A stretch of DNA of 64,000 nucleotides from Streptomyces sp. TLI_105 (GTDB lineage: Bacteria; Actinomycetota; Actinomycetes; Streptomycetales; Streptomycetaceae). Both the position numbers and the translations under genes were made by a program. The notes under the pieces were generated by a model. The model searched no databases and was not told the DNA's origin. It saw only the letters and a program-made list of their open reading frames with translations. Shown piece after piece: positions 1 to 8,392 of the stretch. The stretch is taken from positions 5,915,501-5,979,500 of the forward strand of contig NZ_FNSM01000001.1 in the NCBI RefSeq assembly GCF_900105415.1, read 5' to 3'. How positions within the stretch are numbered: position 1 is the stretch's first letter; every line of letters begins with the position of its first letter.

Positions 1-1
1 G

Positions 2-112
2 GTCGCGATCCGCTCCCTGCTCGTCTGCCTCGCGATCCCGGCCCTCATCTGGGACCGTGACGGCCGCGGCCTCCACGACCGCCTCTCCGGCGCCGTCCAG
101 GTGCGCGGCTGA
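2..112 (+). CDS. RDD family membrane protein, C-terminal end only
   Basis: Only the last 36 codons lie in the window; the start is upstream of base 1. The visible part has a hydrophobic helix (about SLLVCLAIPALIW) followed by the polar tail GRGLHDRLSGA. A final helix followed by a short D-x-LHDR tail is typical of the last helix of RDD proteins, small polytopic membrane proteins of unknown function. A strong palindromic terminator follows 11 bases after the stop. Assignment rests on the tail motif and on recalled Streptomyces gene order (RDD gene beside a DUF4191 gene and lipA), so it is moderately sure. Confidence 0.6.
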   Translation, partial: VAIRSLLVCLAIPALIWDRDGRGLHDRLSGAVQVRG

Positions 113-123
113 GGGCCGGAGAC

Positions 124-165
124 ACGAGAAAGGCCCCGGACCGCGCGGTCCGGGGCCTTTCTCGT
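124..165. terminator. Bidirectional hairpin terminator
   Basis: A perfect 42-base palindrome (21 bp per arm, beginning ACGAGAAAGGCCCCGG) lies between the RDD gene on the plus strand and the DUF4191 gene on the minus strand, which converge here. It is positioned to end transcripts from both sides. Confidence 0.85.
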
Positions 166-176
166 CAGGTCGGGTG

Positions 177-881
177 TCAGCGCATCTTTCCGCCGCGCGG
201 CATCCGCATGCCCTTCGGCATCGGACCCTTCGGCAGCGGCATGTTGCTCATCAGGTCGCCCATCGCCCGCAGCCGGTCGTTGGCCGCGGTCACCTGCGGG
301 CCGGTGAGCACGCGAGGCAGCTTGAGCATGGTCGTACGGATCTTCTTCAGGGGCACCTGGCCGTCGCCGTCGCCGACGACGATGTCGTGCACCGGCACGT
401 CCACCACGACGCGGTTCATCCGCTTCTTCTCGGCCGCGAGCAGGGTCTTGACCCGGTTCGGGTTGCCCTCGGCCACCAGCACGATGCCGGCCCGGCCGAC
501 CGCGCGGTGCACGACGTCCTGGCTGCGGTTCATCGCGACCGCGGGGGTCGTCGTCCAGCCGCGCCCGACGTTCTGCAGCACCGCCGCCGCCGCGCCCGGC
601 TGGCCCTCCATCTGTCCGAAGGCCGCGCGCTCGGCGCGCCGCCCGAAGACGACGGCCGCGGCCAGGAGCGCCAGGACGAAGCCCAGGATGCCCAGGTAGA
701 CCGGATGACCGATGAGGAAGCCGATCGCGAGGAGGACACCGAGTACGCCGATGCCCACGCCCGCGACGACCAGGCCGACCTTAGGGTCGGCCTTCCGGGT
801 CATCTGGTACGTGAGGGCGATCTGCTTCAGTCGCCCGGGGTTCGCAGCGTCAGCGCTGCCCGTGTTTGCCTTCCTCGCCAT
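177..881 (-). CDS. DUF4191 domain membrane protein
   Basis: 234 residues. After a basic N-terminus there are two adjacent hydrophobic segments (about residues 35-58 and 62-80), then a soluble domain of about 150 residues and a Met/Pro/Lys/Gly-rich tail (PLPKGPMPKGMRMPRGG). This layout matches the actinobacterial DUF4191 family, whose Mycobacterium member also sits beside lipA; its function is unknown. The large soluble part is probably cytoplasmic. It lies 10 bases downstream of a 71-residue gene on the same strand, so the two are probably co-transcribed. The link with lipoate synthesis is gene order only. Confidence 0.85.
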   Translation of the reverse strand: MARKANTGSADAANPGRLKQIALTYQMTRKADPKVGLVVAGVGIGVLGVLLAIGFLIGHPVYLGILGFVLALLAAAVVFGRRAERAAFGQMEGQPGAAAAVLQNVGRGWTTTPAVAMNRSQDVVHRAVGRAGIVLVAEGNPNRVKTLLAAEKKRMNRVVVDVPVHDIVVGDGDGQVPLKKIRTTMLKLPRVLTGPQVTAANDRLRAMGDLMSNMPLPKGPMPKGMRMPRGGKMR

Positions 882-891
882 GTCCAGAAGT

Positions 892-1107
892 TTACGTGGC
901 CCGGGAAGCCCGTCCCGACGCGGCCTCCATCACGTGCTGGGCCTCCACCCGGTCCTTGGCGCGGCGCCGGTCCTCCAGGACGGAGTTCCAGGCGTTCCGC
1001 CGCGCGGTGCGCTGGCCGGCGCCCAGGAGCAGCGCCTCCACGGCCTTCAGGGCGTCGGTGACGGACGGGATCGCGGTGACGCGGACGTGCGTCGATGCGG
1101 CCGGCAT
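892..1107 (-). CDS. Small conserved-type basic protein, 71 residues
   Basis: Unrecognised function. The ATG has a good ribosome site (GGAGG, about 7 bases upstream). The product is rich in Ala and Arg, mostly helical in character (SVTDALKAVEALLLGAGQRT and an Arg-rich second half), with no signal peptide or membrane segment. It lies between lipA and the DUF4191 gene on the same strand; a terminator and a good promoter candidate upstream suggest that it starts a two-gene transcript separate from lipBA. I recall a small gene in the same place in other Streptomyces, which supports it being real. Confidence 0.6.
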   Translation of the reverse strand: MPAASTHVRVTAIPSVTDALKAVEALLLGAGQRTARRNAWNSVLEDRRRAKDRVEAQHVMEAASGRASRAT

Positions 1108-1192
1108 GTCGGGGTCCTCCCTCGATTGCGGGTGAGACGAGGTGGGGGTGTGAGCGGGTGGTGGCGGTGAGTGAAACCAGGCTCACAGATCG

Positions 1193-1221
1193 GTGTTACC
1201 AGGGCGTGACCCGGTGGTCAA
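1193..1221 (-). promoter_or_regulatory. Candidate sigma-70-type (HrdB-like) promoter
   Basis: On the minus strand TTGACC (1216-1221) and TAACAC (1193-1198) are separated by exactly 17 bases, a good match to the Streptomyces vegetative consensus (TTGACN, TANNNT-like). It would drive the 71-residue gene and DUF4191, whose first start codon lies about 86 bases downstream. Confidence 0.5.
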
Positions 1222-1269
1222 ACACTGGTGAAGCGTGGATGCGGCCATGTGGAGGACCGGACGGACGCC

Positions 1270-1318
1270 GACGCGGCCCGTACGGCCCCCTGAGCTGCGG
1301 GGGCGTACGGGCCGCGTC
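1270..1318. terminator. lipA hairpin terminator
   Basis: Inverted repeat with 15-base perfect arms (GACGCGGCCCGTACG at 1270-1284 and its complement at 1304-1318), extended inward by further GC pairs. It lies downstream of lipA on the minus strand and separates it from the next transcript. Confidence 0.75.
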
Positions 1319-1497
1319 CGATCCGGCCAGTACTGGCAGGTAACTACTTGTGCGGCGATTCACACAGGCTCGGGGCGGGCTCGGGCGGCCTGGGTGGCGT
1401 TGTCGACCGCGCCGCGCTCCGCCGGTCTTCCGGTCGCGCTCCGCCTCGCCACCGCTCCGGCCGCGGGCCCGCCCTCGTTCCTCGGGCGGACCCGCAC

Positions 1498-2451
1498 CTA
1501 CGCTCCGGCTCGGCTGCGCTGCTCCATCGCCTGCTGGTACAGCCGGCCCGCGCGGTACGAGGAGCGGACCAGCGGGCCCGACATCACGCCGGAGAAGCCG
1601 ATCTCGTCGGCCTCCTCCTTCAGCTCCACGAACTCCTGCGGCTTGACCCAGCGCTCCACGGGGTGGTGCCGGACCGAGGGGCGCAGGTACTGCGTGATCG
1701 TGATGAGCTCGCAGCCCGCGTCGTGCAGCTGCCGGAGTGCCTCGCTGATCTCCTCGCGGGTCTCGCCCATGCCGAGGATCAGGTTCGACTTCGTGACCAG
1801 ACCGTAGTCGCGGGCCTGGGTGATGACGTCCAGGGAGCGCTCGTAACGGAAGCCCGGGCGGATCCGCTTGAAGATCCGCGGGACGGTCTCGACGTTGTGC
1901 GCGAAGACCTCGGGGCGCGAGTCGAAGACCTCCTTGAGGAGCTCCGGCACCGCGTTGAAGTCGGGGGCGAGCAGCTCGACCTTGGTGCGGCCCTCGGTGC
2001 GGTCCGCCGTCTGCTGGTGGATCTGGCGCACGGTCTCCGCGTACAGCCAGGCGCCGCCGTCCTCCAGGTCGTCGCGCGCGACGCCCGTGATGGTGGCGTA
2101 GTTCAGGTCCATCGTGACGACCGACTCGCCCACGCGGCGGGGCTCGTCACGGTCCAGCGCCTCGGGCTTGCCCGTGTCGATCTGGCAGAAGTCGCAGCGC
2201 CGGGTGCACTGGTCACCGCCGATGAGGAAGGTCGCCTCGCGGTCCTCCCAGCACTCGAAGATGTTGGGACAGCCCGCCTCCTGGCAGACCGTGTGCAGGC
2301 CCTCGCTCTTCACGAGGCCCTGCATCTTCGTGTACTCGGGACCCATCTTCGCGCGGGTCTTGATCCACTCGGGCTTGCGCTCGATGGGGGTCTGGGCGTT
2401 CCGGACCTCCAGGCGCAGCATCTTGCGTCCGTCGGGGGCGACTGCGGACAC
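1498..2451 (-). CDS. lipA: Lipoyl synthase LipA
   Basis: 317 residues. This radical-SAM enzyme inserts two sulfurs into octanoyl groups on lipoyl domains of 2-oxoacid dehydrogenase E2 subunits and GcvH. Both cluster motifs are visible: the auxiliary cluster C56-x4-C61-x5-C67 ([12 protein letters not shown]) and the radical-SAM C82-x3-C86-x2-C89 (CTRRCDFC). The RSSY serine ligand near the C-terminus is present as well. The ATG follows an AGGAG site. It is 98 bases downstream of lipB on the same strand. Its substrate in this window is the two-lipoyl E2 protein encoded at 18.4-20.2 kb. Confidence 0.97.
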   Translation of the reverse strand: MSAVAPDGRKMLRLEVRNAQTPIERKPEWIKTRAKMGPEYTKMQGLVKSEGLHTVCQEAGCPNIFECWEDREATFLIGGDQCTRRCDFCQIDTGKPEALDRDEPRRVGESVVTMDLNYATITGVARDDLEDGGAWLYAETVRQIHQQTADRTEGRTKVELLAPDFNAVPELLKEVFDSRPEVFAHNVETVPRIFKRIRPGFRYERSLDVITQARDYGLVTKSNLILGMGETREEISEALRQLHDAGCELITITQYLRPSVRHHPVERWVKPQEFVELKEEADEIGFSGVMSGPLVRSSYRAGRLYQQAMEQRSRAGA

Positions 2452-2554
2452 ATCGGCTCCTGTAGCTTCGATTCTTCGGCGTACACCAGGGTACGCCCGT
2501 TGCTTCCATGCCTTGCTTACGTCCGGCCAACCTGTGGCCGAAGCTCGGCATTCC

Positions 2555-3352
2555 TCAGGCCGAGGCCCGCTCGATCTCCCGCGGCTTCAGCTCCGCGTTC
2601 TCCAGCACGTCCCGCAGGTGCTTCTCCGCGACCGGGAGCACCTCCTCGATCGTCAGGTCCCGGCCCAGCTCGTTGGCGAGCGAGGTCACGCCCGCGTCGC
2701 GGATGCCGCACGGGATGATCCGGTCGAACCAGGCGTTGTCCGGGTTCACGTTGAGGGCGAAGCCGTGCATGGTGACGCCCTTGGCGACCCGGATGCCGAT
2801 CGCGGCGAGCTTCCGGTCCTCGCGCCGCTGGCCGGCGTTGGACGGGGCGTACTCGGGACCGTTGAGGCGCGGGTCGAACTCCTCGTCGTTCAGTCGGGGG
2901 TCGAAGTCGAGGGAGAGGCCGCCGATCGACGGCCGCTGCTCGACCGGGTCGCCGAGCACCCAGACCCCGCTGCGTCCCTCGATCCGCGTCGTCTCCACGC
3001 CGAACTCGGCGGCCGTACGGATCAGGGCCTCCTCCAGGCGGCGCACGTGCGCGACGACGTCCACCGGGCGGGGCAGCTTCATGATCGGGTAGCCGACCAG
3101 CTGGCCCGGGCCGTGCCAGGTGATCTTGCCGCCCCGGTCCACGTCCACCACCGGCGTCCCGTCCAGCGGCCGCTCGCTCTCCTGCGTGCGCCGGCCGGCC
3201 GTGTAGACCGGCGGGTGCTCCAGCAGCAGGCAGGTGTCGTCGATCTCGTCGGCGAACCGCGCGGCGTGCACTTCGCGCTGCCTGTCCCAGGCCACCTGGT
3301 AGTCGACGGACTCCTCGCCGAACCCAAGGCGGACGAATCGCAGCTCACTCAC
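2555..3352 (-). CDS. lipB: Octanoyltransferase LipB
   Basis: Transfers octanoate from octanoyl-ACP to lipoyl domains, the step before LipA. Family signatures are present: [16 protein letters not shown], the catalytic Lys in [14 protein letters not shown] and the catalytic Cys in [14 protein letters not shown]. Two in-frame starts exist: ATG at 3358 and GTG at 3352. The GGAGGAGG ribosome site lies only 1-2 bases from the ATG but about 7 from the GTG, so I prefer the GTG (265 residues). First gene of a lipB-lipA transcript, divergent from the regulator gene at 3641. Confidence 0.95.
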   Translation of the reverse strand: MSELRFVRLGFGEESVDYQVAWDRQREVHAARFADEIDDTCLLLEHPPVYTAGRRTQESERPLDGTPVVDVDRGGKITWHGPGQLVGYPIMKLPRPVDVVAHVRRLEEALIRTAAEFGVETTRIEGRSGVWVLGDPVEQRPSIGGLSLDFDPRLNDEEFDPRLNGPEYAPSNAGQRREDRKLAAIGIRVAKGVTMHGFALNVNPDNAWFDRIIPCGIRDAGVTSLANELGRDLTIEEVLPVAEKHLRDVLENAELKPREIERASA

Positions 3353-3640
3353 GGCCATGCCTCCTCCTGGGTACCGGAAGCCGGGGACCGGGGATCATCC
3401 CGGGCCGGCTCGGCACCATGCGTCATTCGCGCCCATGCCACTGTACGGCGGCACCGGGGACGGCCCTCCGGCAGGTGGACGGGGGCGCCTACGTCAGCGG
3501 TGCCGTCAATCCTCACACGATCGGATGAATGTGGGGCGAAGGTGGCGGTACGGGCCGTGGGGACCGCTAAATTCACGCCGTTCCATGAGGGTCCGACGGG
3601 GCTGCCGCCCGGGCCCGGAAGGCAGGAGACCGCACAGCTG

Positions 3641-5122
3641 ATGACGGAACGACCACCGCAGCGCATCCCGAACCGCCAGCTCGCCGCGCTCATCGCCGAA
3701 GCCGGGTTCTCCAACGCGGGGCTCGCCAGACGGGTCGACCAGCTCGGTCTGGAACACGGGCTCGACCTGCGGTACGACAAGACCTCCGTGACCCGCTGGC
3801 TCCGCGGTCAGCAGCCGCGCGGCACCACCCCCGCCCTCATCGCCGAGGTCTTCACCCGCCGCCTCGGCCGCCGCCTCTCCGCCCAGGACCTCGGCCTCGA
3901 CGCCTGCGCGCCGGTCTACGCGGGCCTGGAGTTCGCCGCCACCCCCGAGGAGGCCGTCGACATCGTCAGCGGCCTGTGGCGCAAGGACTCCGGCAGCCAC
4001 GCCGAACTCCGCAAGATCGCCTTCACCCCGGCCGGCCTCGTCGTCCCCAGCCGCGACTGGCTGATCGGCCGCGCCGACGACCGGGTCGCCCGCGGCGAAC
4101 CCGCCCCCACCCCGCCCGCCCGCCCGGGCGCTCCCCTCGGAGCCGCGCAGGACCCCCGGGTCCCGCCCCAGGGCCGCTTCTCCGTCCCCCGCCAGCGCGG
4201 CACGGACAGGGGCCCCGGGCAGCGGGTCTCCAGCGGCGACGTCGCCGCCCTCCGCTCCGTCGGCGAGCTCTTCCGCACCCTCGACCACGCCTACGGCGGC
4301 GGCCACGCCCGCCAGGCCCTCGTCCGCTACCTGGAGCACGAGGCCGAGCCGATGCTGCGCGGCACGTACGGGGAGAGCACGGGCCGCCGGCTCTTCGCCG
4401 CGGCCGCCGACCTCACCCGGCTCGCCGGCTGGACCTCGTACGACATCGCCGCCCACGGCCTCGCCCAGCGGTACTTCGTCCAGGCGCTGCGCCTCGCCCA
4501 GGCGGCCGGGGACCGGGCCTACGGCTCGTACGTGCTCCTCACCATGAGCTGCCAGGCCGTCTACCTCGGCCACGGCCGCGAGGCCGTCCAGCTCGCCAGG
4601 GTCGCCCAGCAGGGCGTCGGCCCCGCCGCCCCGCCCGTCGTCCAGGCGATGCTGCACGCCGTCGAGGCGCGCGGGCACGCCGTCCTCGGCGAGGCGCGGG
4701 TCTGCAGCGCCTCCCTGGTCCGCGCCGAGCGGGCCCTCGAAGCGGCCCGACCCGGAGACGAAGTGCCGTACTGGGCCCGCCACTTCGACGAGGCGCAGCT
4801 CGCCGACGAGCTCGGGCACTGCCACCGGGACCTCCAGCAGTACCGGACCGCCGCGCAGCACGCCGAGCGCGCGCTCCAGCTCCGCGCACCCGGCTTCGCC
4901 CGCAGCCGCCTGTTCTGCCGGGTCGTCCTCGCCACCTCACGCCTGGCCCTGGGCGAACTGGAGCAGGCGTGCGCGCTGGGCGCGGAGGCGGCGCAGCAGG
5001 CGTCGGAGATGCGGTCGGCGCGGGCGCTCGAATACGTCCGCGACTTCGAGCGCCGGCTCGAGCCGTACCGCGACGCGGCGGCGGCCCGCACGTACCGCGA
5101 CCGAGTAGCCGCCCTGGGCTGA
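3641..5122 (+). CDS. NsdA-like HTH/TPR transcriptional regulator
   Basis: 493 residues. The first 75 residues form a Streptomyces-type N-terminal DNA-binding region (NRQLAALIAEAGFSNAGLAR then DKTSVTRWLRGQQPRGTTP), followed by an Ala/Pro linker near residues 155-200 and then a long helical repeat region (GRRLFAAAADLTRLAGWTSY, then TPR-like helices to the end). This layout is shared with the NsdA-type pleiotropic regulators of sporulation and antibiotic production; which one this is cannot be told from sequence alone. ATG 3641 has AGGAGA upstream; the same frame is open far upstream but without a credible start. Divergent from lipB and followed by repeat island A. Confidence 0.75.
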   Translation: MTERPPQRIPNRQLAALIAEAGFSNAGLARRVDQLGLEHGLDLRYDKTSVTRWLRGQQPRGTTPALIAEVFTRRLGRRLSAQDLGLDACAPVYAGLEFAATPEEAVDIVSGLWRKDSGSHAELRKIAFTPAGLVVPSRDWLIGRADDRVARGEPAPTPPARPGAPLGAAQDPRVPPQGRFSVPRQRGTDRGPGQRVSSGDVAALRSVGELFRTLDHAYGGGHARQALVRYLEHEAEPMLRGTYGESTGRRLFAAAADLTRLAGWTSYDIAAHGLAQRYFVQALRLAQAAGDRAYGSYVLLTMSCQAVYLGHGREAVQLARVAQQGVGPAAPPVVQAMLHAVEARGHAVLGEARVCSASLVRAERALEAARPGDEVPYWARHFDEAQLADELGHCHRDLQQYRTAAQHAERALQLRAPGFARSRLFCRVVLATSRLALGELEQACALGAEAAQQASEMRSARALEYVRDFERRLEPYRDAAAARTYRDRVAALG

Positions 5123-5124
5123 CG

Positions 5125-5202
5125 CCCCCGCCTTCGTGCGGGCTGCGCCTGCCGGGGCGGTGCCCCCCGCCTTCGTGCGGGCTGCGCCTGCCGGGGCGGT
5201 GC
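5125..5202. repeat. Perfect 39-base direct repeat, two copies
   Basis: Unit at 5125-5163 is repeated without mismatch at 5164-5202 (begins CCCCCGCCTTCGTGCGGG and ends GGGGCGGTGC). It lies immediately after the regulator stop codon at the edge of repeat island A, and its end resembles the island's flanking units. Confidence 0.85.
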
Positions 5203-5237
5203 CCACCCGCCGTGTGGGCAATCGTCCCGCTGGGGCG

Positions 5238-5281
5238 AGGGGGTCCCCCCTGCTCGAGCGAAGCCGAGAGCTTGGGGGAGG
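5238..5281. repeat. 44-base inserted block in island A (shared with island B)
   Basis: The block from AGGGGGTCCCCCCTGCTCG to GCTTGGGGGAGG is almost identical to 37769-37814 in island B. It begins and ends with complementary C/G runs, so it folds. In islands C and D the corresponding place reads directly from GGGGCGG into GGGTGGGC without it. I recall this block as a common Streptomyces intergenic repeat. Confidence 0.75.
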
Positions 5282-5603
5282 GTGGGCACACGGGACGGCG
5301 CCCTGAGCGGCGCCCCCGCGTTCCGCGCCTGGACCCGCACCACGTTGTGCGGCGCGCATCCGGTGCGGGTCAGGGCTCGGGAGCCTGGGCCCGGCAAGGG
5401 GCGCCGTCCGTTGTGCCCACCCGTTCCGCCCCAGCGGAACGATTGCCCACAACGGGGGTGGGCGGGCGTGGGGGTGGGCACCGCCCCGGCGGAACCAGCG
5501 CCCACAACGGGGTGTGGGGGCGGGCACCGCACCGGCGGGCGCGCCCGCAACGGGGGCGGGCGGGCGCCGCCCCGGCGGAACCGGCGCCCATGGCGGAGGC
5601 CGG

Positions 5604-6965
5604 TCAGGCTGCCCTGTCGTTCGCCGGGGCCGGGCGGCGGATCTTCAGGTCCGTCAGGAGGGACTCCGTCGCCCGGTGGGCCGAGGAGAGGGCGCCCTGG
5701 GGCGTGCTGACGTCCCGGTGGTCCCCACAGACGTACAGACCGGCCAGCAGCCGGACCGAGCGGCGCGCGTCGTGCGGCGGCGGCATCGAGGGGACCGCCT
5801 GGGCGGTGTGGTAGAGCGCGAGGAGCTCCCAGTCGTCCGTGGAGGTGCCGTAGAGCGTGGCGAGGTGCTTGCGGACACGCCGCTCCGTGTCGTCCGGCGG
5901 CGCCCCGAGGACCGTCGAGGTGATGAGGGCCCGCCCGGCCGGGGCCCGGGACGGGTCGACCGCGCTCATCACCGCCGTGTGGGCCACCGGCCCGTCGGGG
6001 TCGGACTCCAGGAGCAGGGTGGGGTCCGCGGTGGGTGCCACGGGCGCCGTGTGGTGCAGGACGGTCACCGGGTGGAAGCCGGGGACGCGCAGGCCCGGCA
6101 GCAGCTCCGCCGCCGTGCGCGCGCCCGTGGCCAGGAGGACGGAGCGGCAGCCGATGACGCCGTGTTCGGCGGTCGTGACCCGGGAGACCGACACGTCGGT
6201 GACCCGGACGCCGGTGCGGACCGTACCGGGCGGCAGCGCGGCGGCGAGCCGTTCGGGGAGCGCCGCCGAGCCGCCTTCGGGGACGGCCGGCCGGCCGCGG
6301 GCGAAGGCCCGTAGCGCCAGGTCCGCCTGACGGCTCGACATGCCGAGGTCCGGGTCGGCGAGGAGCGCGGCGAGCAGCGGCCGCAGCACGCCCTGCACGG
6401 TCCGGGCGGGGAGCCGGGCGGTGAGGGCCTCGCGGGCGGTCCGCTCGGGGCGGGCGAGCAGGCGTGCGGTCGGGGTCGCGGCGAGCCGGACGAGGGAGGC
6501 GCCGAGCCGCGCCTGGTCGAGCGAGGCGGCCGGATTGCGGGGGGCGCTCGCGAGGGCGCGCGCCACGCTAAACGCTCCCCCCACGCCCCGGTGGACCCCG
6601 CCGCCCCGGTGGCCGGCCGTCCGGCGCGGGTGCGGAAGGGCCCACCGTGCGTACCGCCCGTCGTTGTGGACGAGCACGCCGGGGGCGAAGGGACGCAGCG
6701 CGAGCCCGGCGAGCCCCGGCGCGGCGCGGAGGTCCTCGGACGAGAGCGTGAGCAGCGGGCCCGTCCGGTCGAGCAGGAAGCCGTCGACGGGGTCGGTGGC
6801 CAGCCGGCCGCCGACCCGTGGCTCCGCCTCCAGGACGGCGACGGCGAGCCCGGCGCAGGTCAGCCGGTGTGCGGCCGCCAGCCCCGCGATCCCGGCTCCG
6901 ACGATGACGACGTCGACGGCCTCCACGACGTCCCTGTGCTGTGCGCTGCTTGCGGTACTGAGCAC
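5604..6965 (-). CDS. FAD-dependent oxidoreductase of the amine oxidase / protoporphyrinogen oxidase type
   Basis: 453 residues. The Rossmann dinucleotide motif VIVGAGIAGLAAAHRL is near residues 20-35 and is followed by EAEPRVGGRLATD, the FAD-binding signature of the flavin monoamine oxidase superfamily. The C-terminal LYVCGDHRDVSTPQGALSSA is the second FAD contact region. No signal peptide; cytoplasmic. The substrate cannot be predicted; the superfamily includes amine oxidases, phytoene desaturases and HemY-like enzymes. It ends at repeat island A and has no operon partner. Its start lies about 190 bases from the divergent-side neighbour. Confidence 0.8.
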   Translation of the reverse strand: MLSTASSAQHRDVVEAVDVVIVGAGIAGLAAAHRLTCAGLAVAVLEAEPRVGGRLATDPVDGFLLDRTGPLLTLSSEDLRAAPGLAGLALRPFAPGVLVHNDGRYARWALPHPRRTAGHRGGGVHRGVGGAFSVARALASAPRNPAASLDQARLGASLVRLAATPTARLLARPERTAREALTARLPARTVQGVLRPLLAALLADPDLGMSSRQADLALRAFARGRPAVPEGGSAALPERLAAALPPGTVRTGVRVTDVSVSRVTTAEHGVIGCRSVLLATGARTAAELLPGLRVPGFHPVTVLHHTAPVAPTADPTLLLESDPDGPVAHTAVMSAVDPSRAPAGRALITSTVLGAPPDDTERRVRKHLATLYGTSTDDWELLALYHTAQAVPSMPPPHDARRSVRLLAGLYVCGDHRDVSTPQGALSSAHRATESLLTDLKIRRPAPANDRAA

Positions 6966-7157
6966 GTGCCCCTCCCCAGGTCGGCGCCGTCAGTGGGAGG
7001 CGTTATGCCCCCAACAGGCCCGCGGAATGCCCGAGTTCGCGTTCGTATCGAACAGTGGGCATCGAGCCTAGGCAGCGCTCCCACCGGAGGAGGCCCGCGC
7101 GCGGCGGGGTGCACGCAGCACGGAGGAGCACAGGAGGCCTCGCCGGGGGAGGGGGTG

Positions 7158-8078
7158 TCAGCGCAGCGCCGCCCGGATCGAGTCGTCGATCGTCGGGAAG
7201 GCGAAGTCGAAACCGGTCTCCAGCAGCCGCCCCGGCAGCACCCGCTGACTGCCCAGCACGTCCTCGGCGAAGTCGCCGAGGACGACCTTCAGGGCGGGCG
7301 CCGGCACGGTGAAGAGCGTCGGGCGGCCCAGTACCCGGCCCATCGCCGCCGTCACCTCGCGGTTGGTGACGGGCTCCGGGGCCGTCAGGTTCACCGGGCC
7401 CGAGAGGGTCGGGGTGTCGACGAGGTGGCGCAGGGCGGCCACCTCGTCGTGGAGGGAGATGTACGACCAGTACTGGCGGCCGTCGCCCATCCGCCCGCCG
7501 AGTCCCGCGCGGAAGACGGGGAAGAGCCGTCCCCAGGCGCCGCCCTCGCGGGCGACCACCAGGCCCGTGCGGGCGTAGGCGACCCGGATCCCGGCCTCCT
7601 CGGCGGGGGCGGCCGCGGCCTCCCACTCCACGCACACCGAGGGCAGGAAGCCCGTGCCGGCGGGGGCGCTCTCGTCCACCGCGCGGGTGCCGGTGTCCCC
7701 GTACCAGCCGAGCGCCGTGCCGCAGACCAGCGTCTGAGGCGGGTCGGCGAGCGAGGCGAGCGCCTGGGAGATCGCCGTCGTGCCGAGGACCCGGCTGTCC
7801 CGGATCTCCTTCTTGTACGCCTCGTTCCAGCGGCGCTCGCCGACGCCGGCGCCCGCCAGGTGCACGACGGCGTCGACGCCGACGAGCCCGGCGGCGTCCA
7901 CGTACAGCCGCTTCGGGTCCCATTCGACCTCGTCGGCGGTGCGGGCGGGGCGCCGGACCAGGCGGAGGACGTCGTGCCCGTCGGCGCGCAGGGAGCGGAC
8001 CAGGGCCGAGCCGATGAGGCCGGAGGCGCCGGTGACGGCGACGCGCTTGCGAGTGGAGGAACGCTGCATGCGCACCAT
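7158..8078 (-). CDS. TIGR01777-type NAD-dependent epimerase-like SDR protein
   Basis: 306 residues. Extended-SDR motif VAVTGASGLIGSALVRSL at residues 13-30, then WDPKRLYVDAAGLVGVDAVV and HLAGAGVGERRW, both typical of the TIGR01777 / DUF1731 (SDR39U1) family. The C-terminal DUF1731 segment (DVLGSQRVLPGRLLETGFDF) is present. Members are soluble NAD(P)-binding proteins of unclear substrate. A second in-frame ATG lies three codons in. Its start is only 17 bases from the left end of a MITE-like element, so its promoter may lie within that element. Confidence 0.85.
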   Translation of the reverse strand: MVRMQRSSTRKRVAVTGASGLIGSALVRSLRADGHDVLRLVRRPARTADEVEWDPKRLYVDAAGLVGVDAVVHLAGAGVGERRWNEAYKKEIRDSRVLGTTAISQALASLADPPQTLVCGTALGWYGDTGTRAVDESAPAGTGFLPSVCVEWEAAAAPAEEAGIRVAYARTGLVVAREGGAWGRLFPVFRAGLGGRMGDGRQYWSYISLHDEVAALRHLVDTPTLSGPVNLTAPEPVTNREVTAAMGRVLGRPTLFTVPAPALKVVLGDFAEDVLGSQRVLPGRLLETGFDFAFPTIDDSIRAALR

Positions 8079-8095
8079 CCTGCCCTCCCCGGCCG

Positions 8096-8372
8096 GGGCC
8101 TGTCTTTCGGGTCGGGCCGGGCTCGCGGGGCCTGGCCCGTACTCCCCCGTAGTCCTTCGGGCACGGGAGGTGCCCCCGCGCCGCGTTGCCGTCGGTCGCC
8201 GGCTCCCCCGGCCACCGCTGGGAGGTGCCCCCGCCGCGCCGACTCCCTCCTCCGCCTTGCGATCGCGCTCGGCGTCCGGAGGATGAATCAGGGAGCCGGG
8301 ACGGAGCGAGCGAAGCGAGTGCAGTGCACCGGGCCCCGCTCCCTGATCCGGTCCGACCCGAAGGACAGGCCC
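8096..8372. mobile_element. MITE-like element with 25-base terminal inverted repeats
   Basis: 277 bases bounded by GGGCCTGTCTTTCGGGTCGG (8096-8115, continuing to 8120) and its inverted copy at 8348-8372; 23 of 25 positions match. Inside are a nested inverted repeat ATCAGGGAGC / GCTCCCTGAT (8287-8296 and 8338-8347) and a block GGGCACGGGAGGTGCCCCC that also occurs in the element at 29284-29488. No transposase is encoded and no clear target duplication is visible. It fills nearly all the space between two divergent genes, so both promoters may be inside it. Confidence 0.65.
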
Positions 8373-8392
8373 TGCGTGGCACAGTGGCCGTC

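Larger units (their letters stand above)
1108..1497. other. Gene-free stretch between lipA and the small gene
   Basis: 390 bases with no credible coding. It holds the lipA terminator hairpin (1270-1318) and a minus-strand promoter candidate (1193-1221). The lipA-proximal 170 bases show nothing I can name. Confidence 0.6.
5123..5603. repeat. Repeat island A: large palindromic core with flanking units
   Basis: 481 gene-free bases between convergent genes. The core (about 5212-5455) is an imperfect dyad: a left arm containing GGGTGGGCACACGGGACGG, a centre made of GGACCCGCAC (5331-5340) and GTGCGGGTC (5363-5371) around a 22-base loop, and a right arm ending in GTTGTGCCCACCC. To the right follow about four related units of the type GGCACCGCCCCGGCGGAAC then GCGCCCACAACGGG. 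To the left is a perfect 39-base tandem duplication. Islands B, C and D at 37.7, 42.2 and 52.8 kb share this core. Orientation is the same as D and opposite to B and C. Confidence 0.8.

Noticed and set aside
3506..4861. A 451-codon minus-strand open frame across the NsdA-like regulator
   Set aside because: Gly/Ala/Val-rich shadow with no domain; the plus-strand frame has a clear HTH and ribosome site.
5282..5710. Open frames inside the four repeat islands
   Set aside because: They differ between islands, are Arg/Pro/Gly repeats and have no ribosome site or shared protein sequence. The DNA pairing is conserved instead.
8186..8392. N-terminal extension of the GNAT protein
   Set aside because: The added sequence is repeat-element DNA and the GNAT fold starts after ATG 8393.
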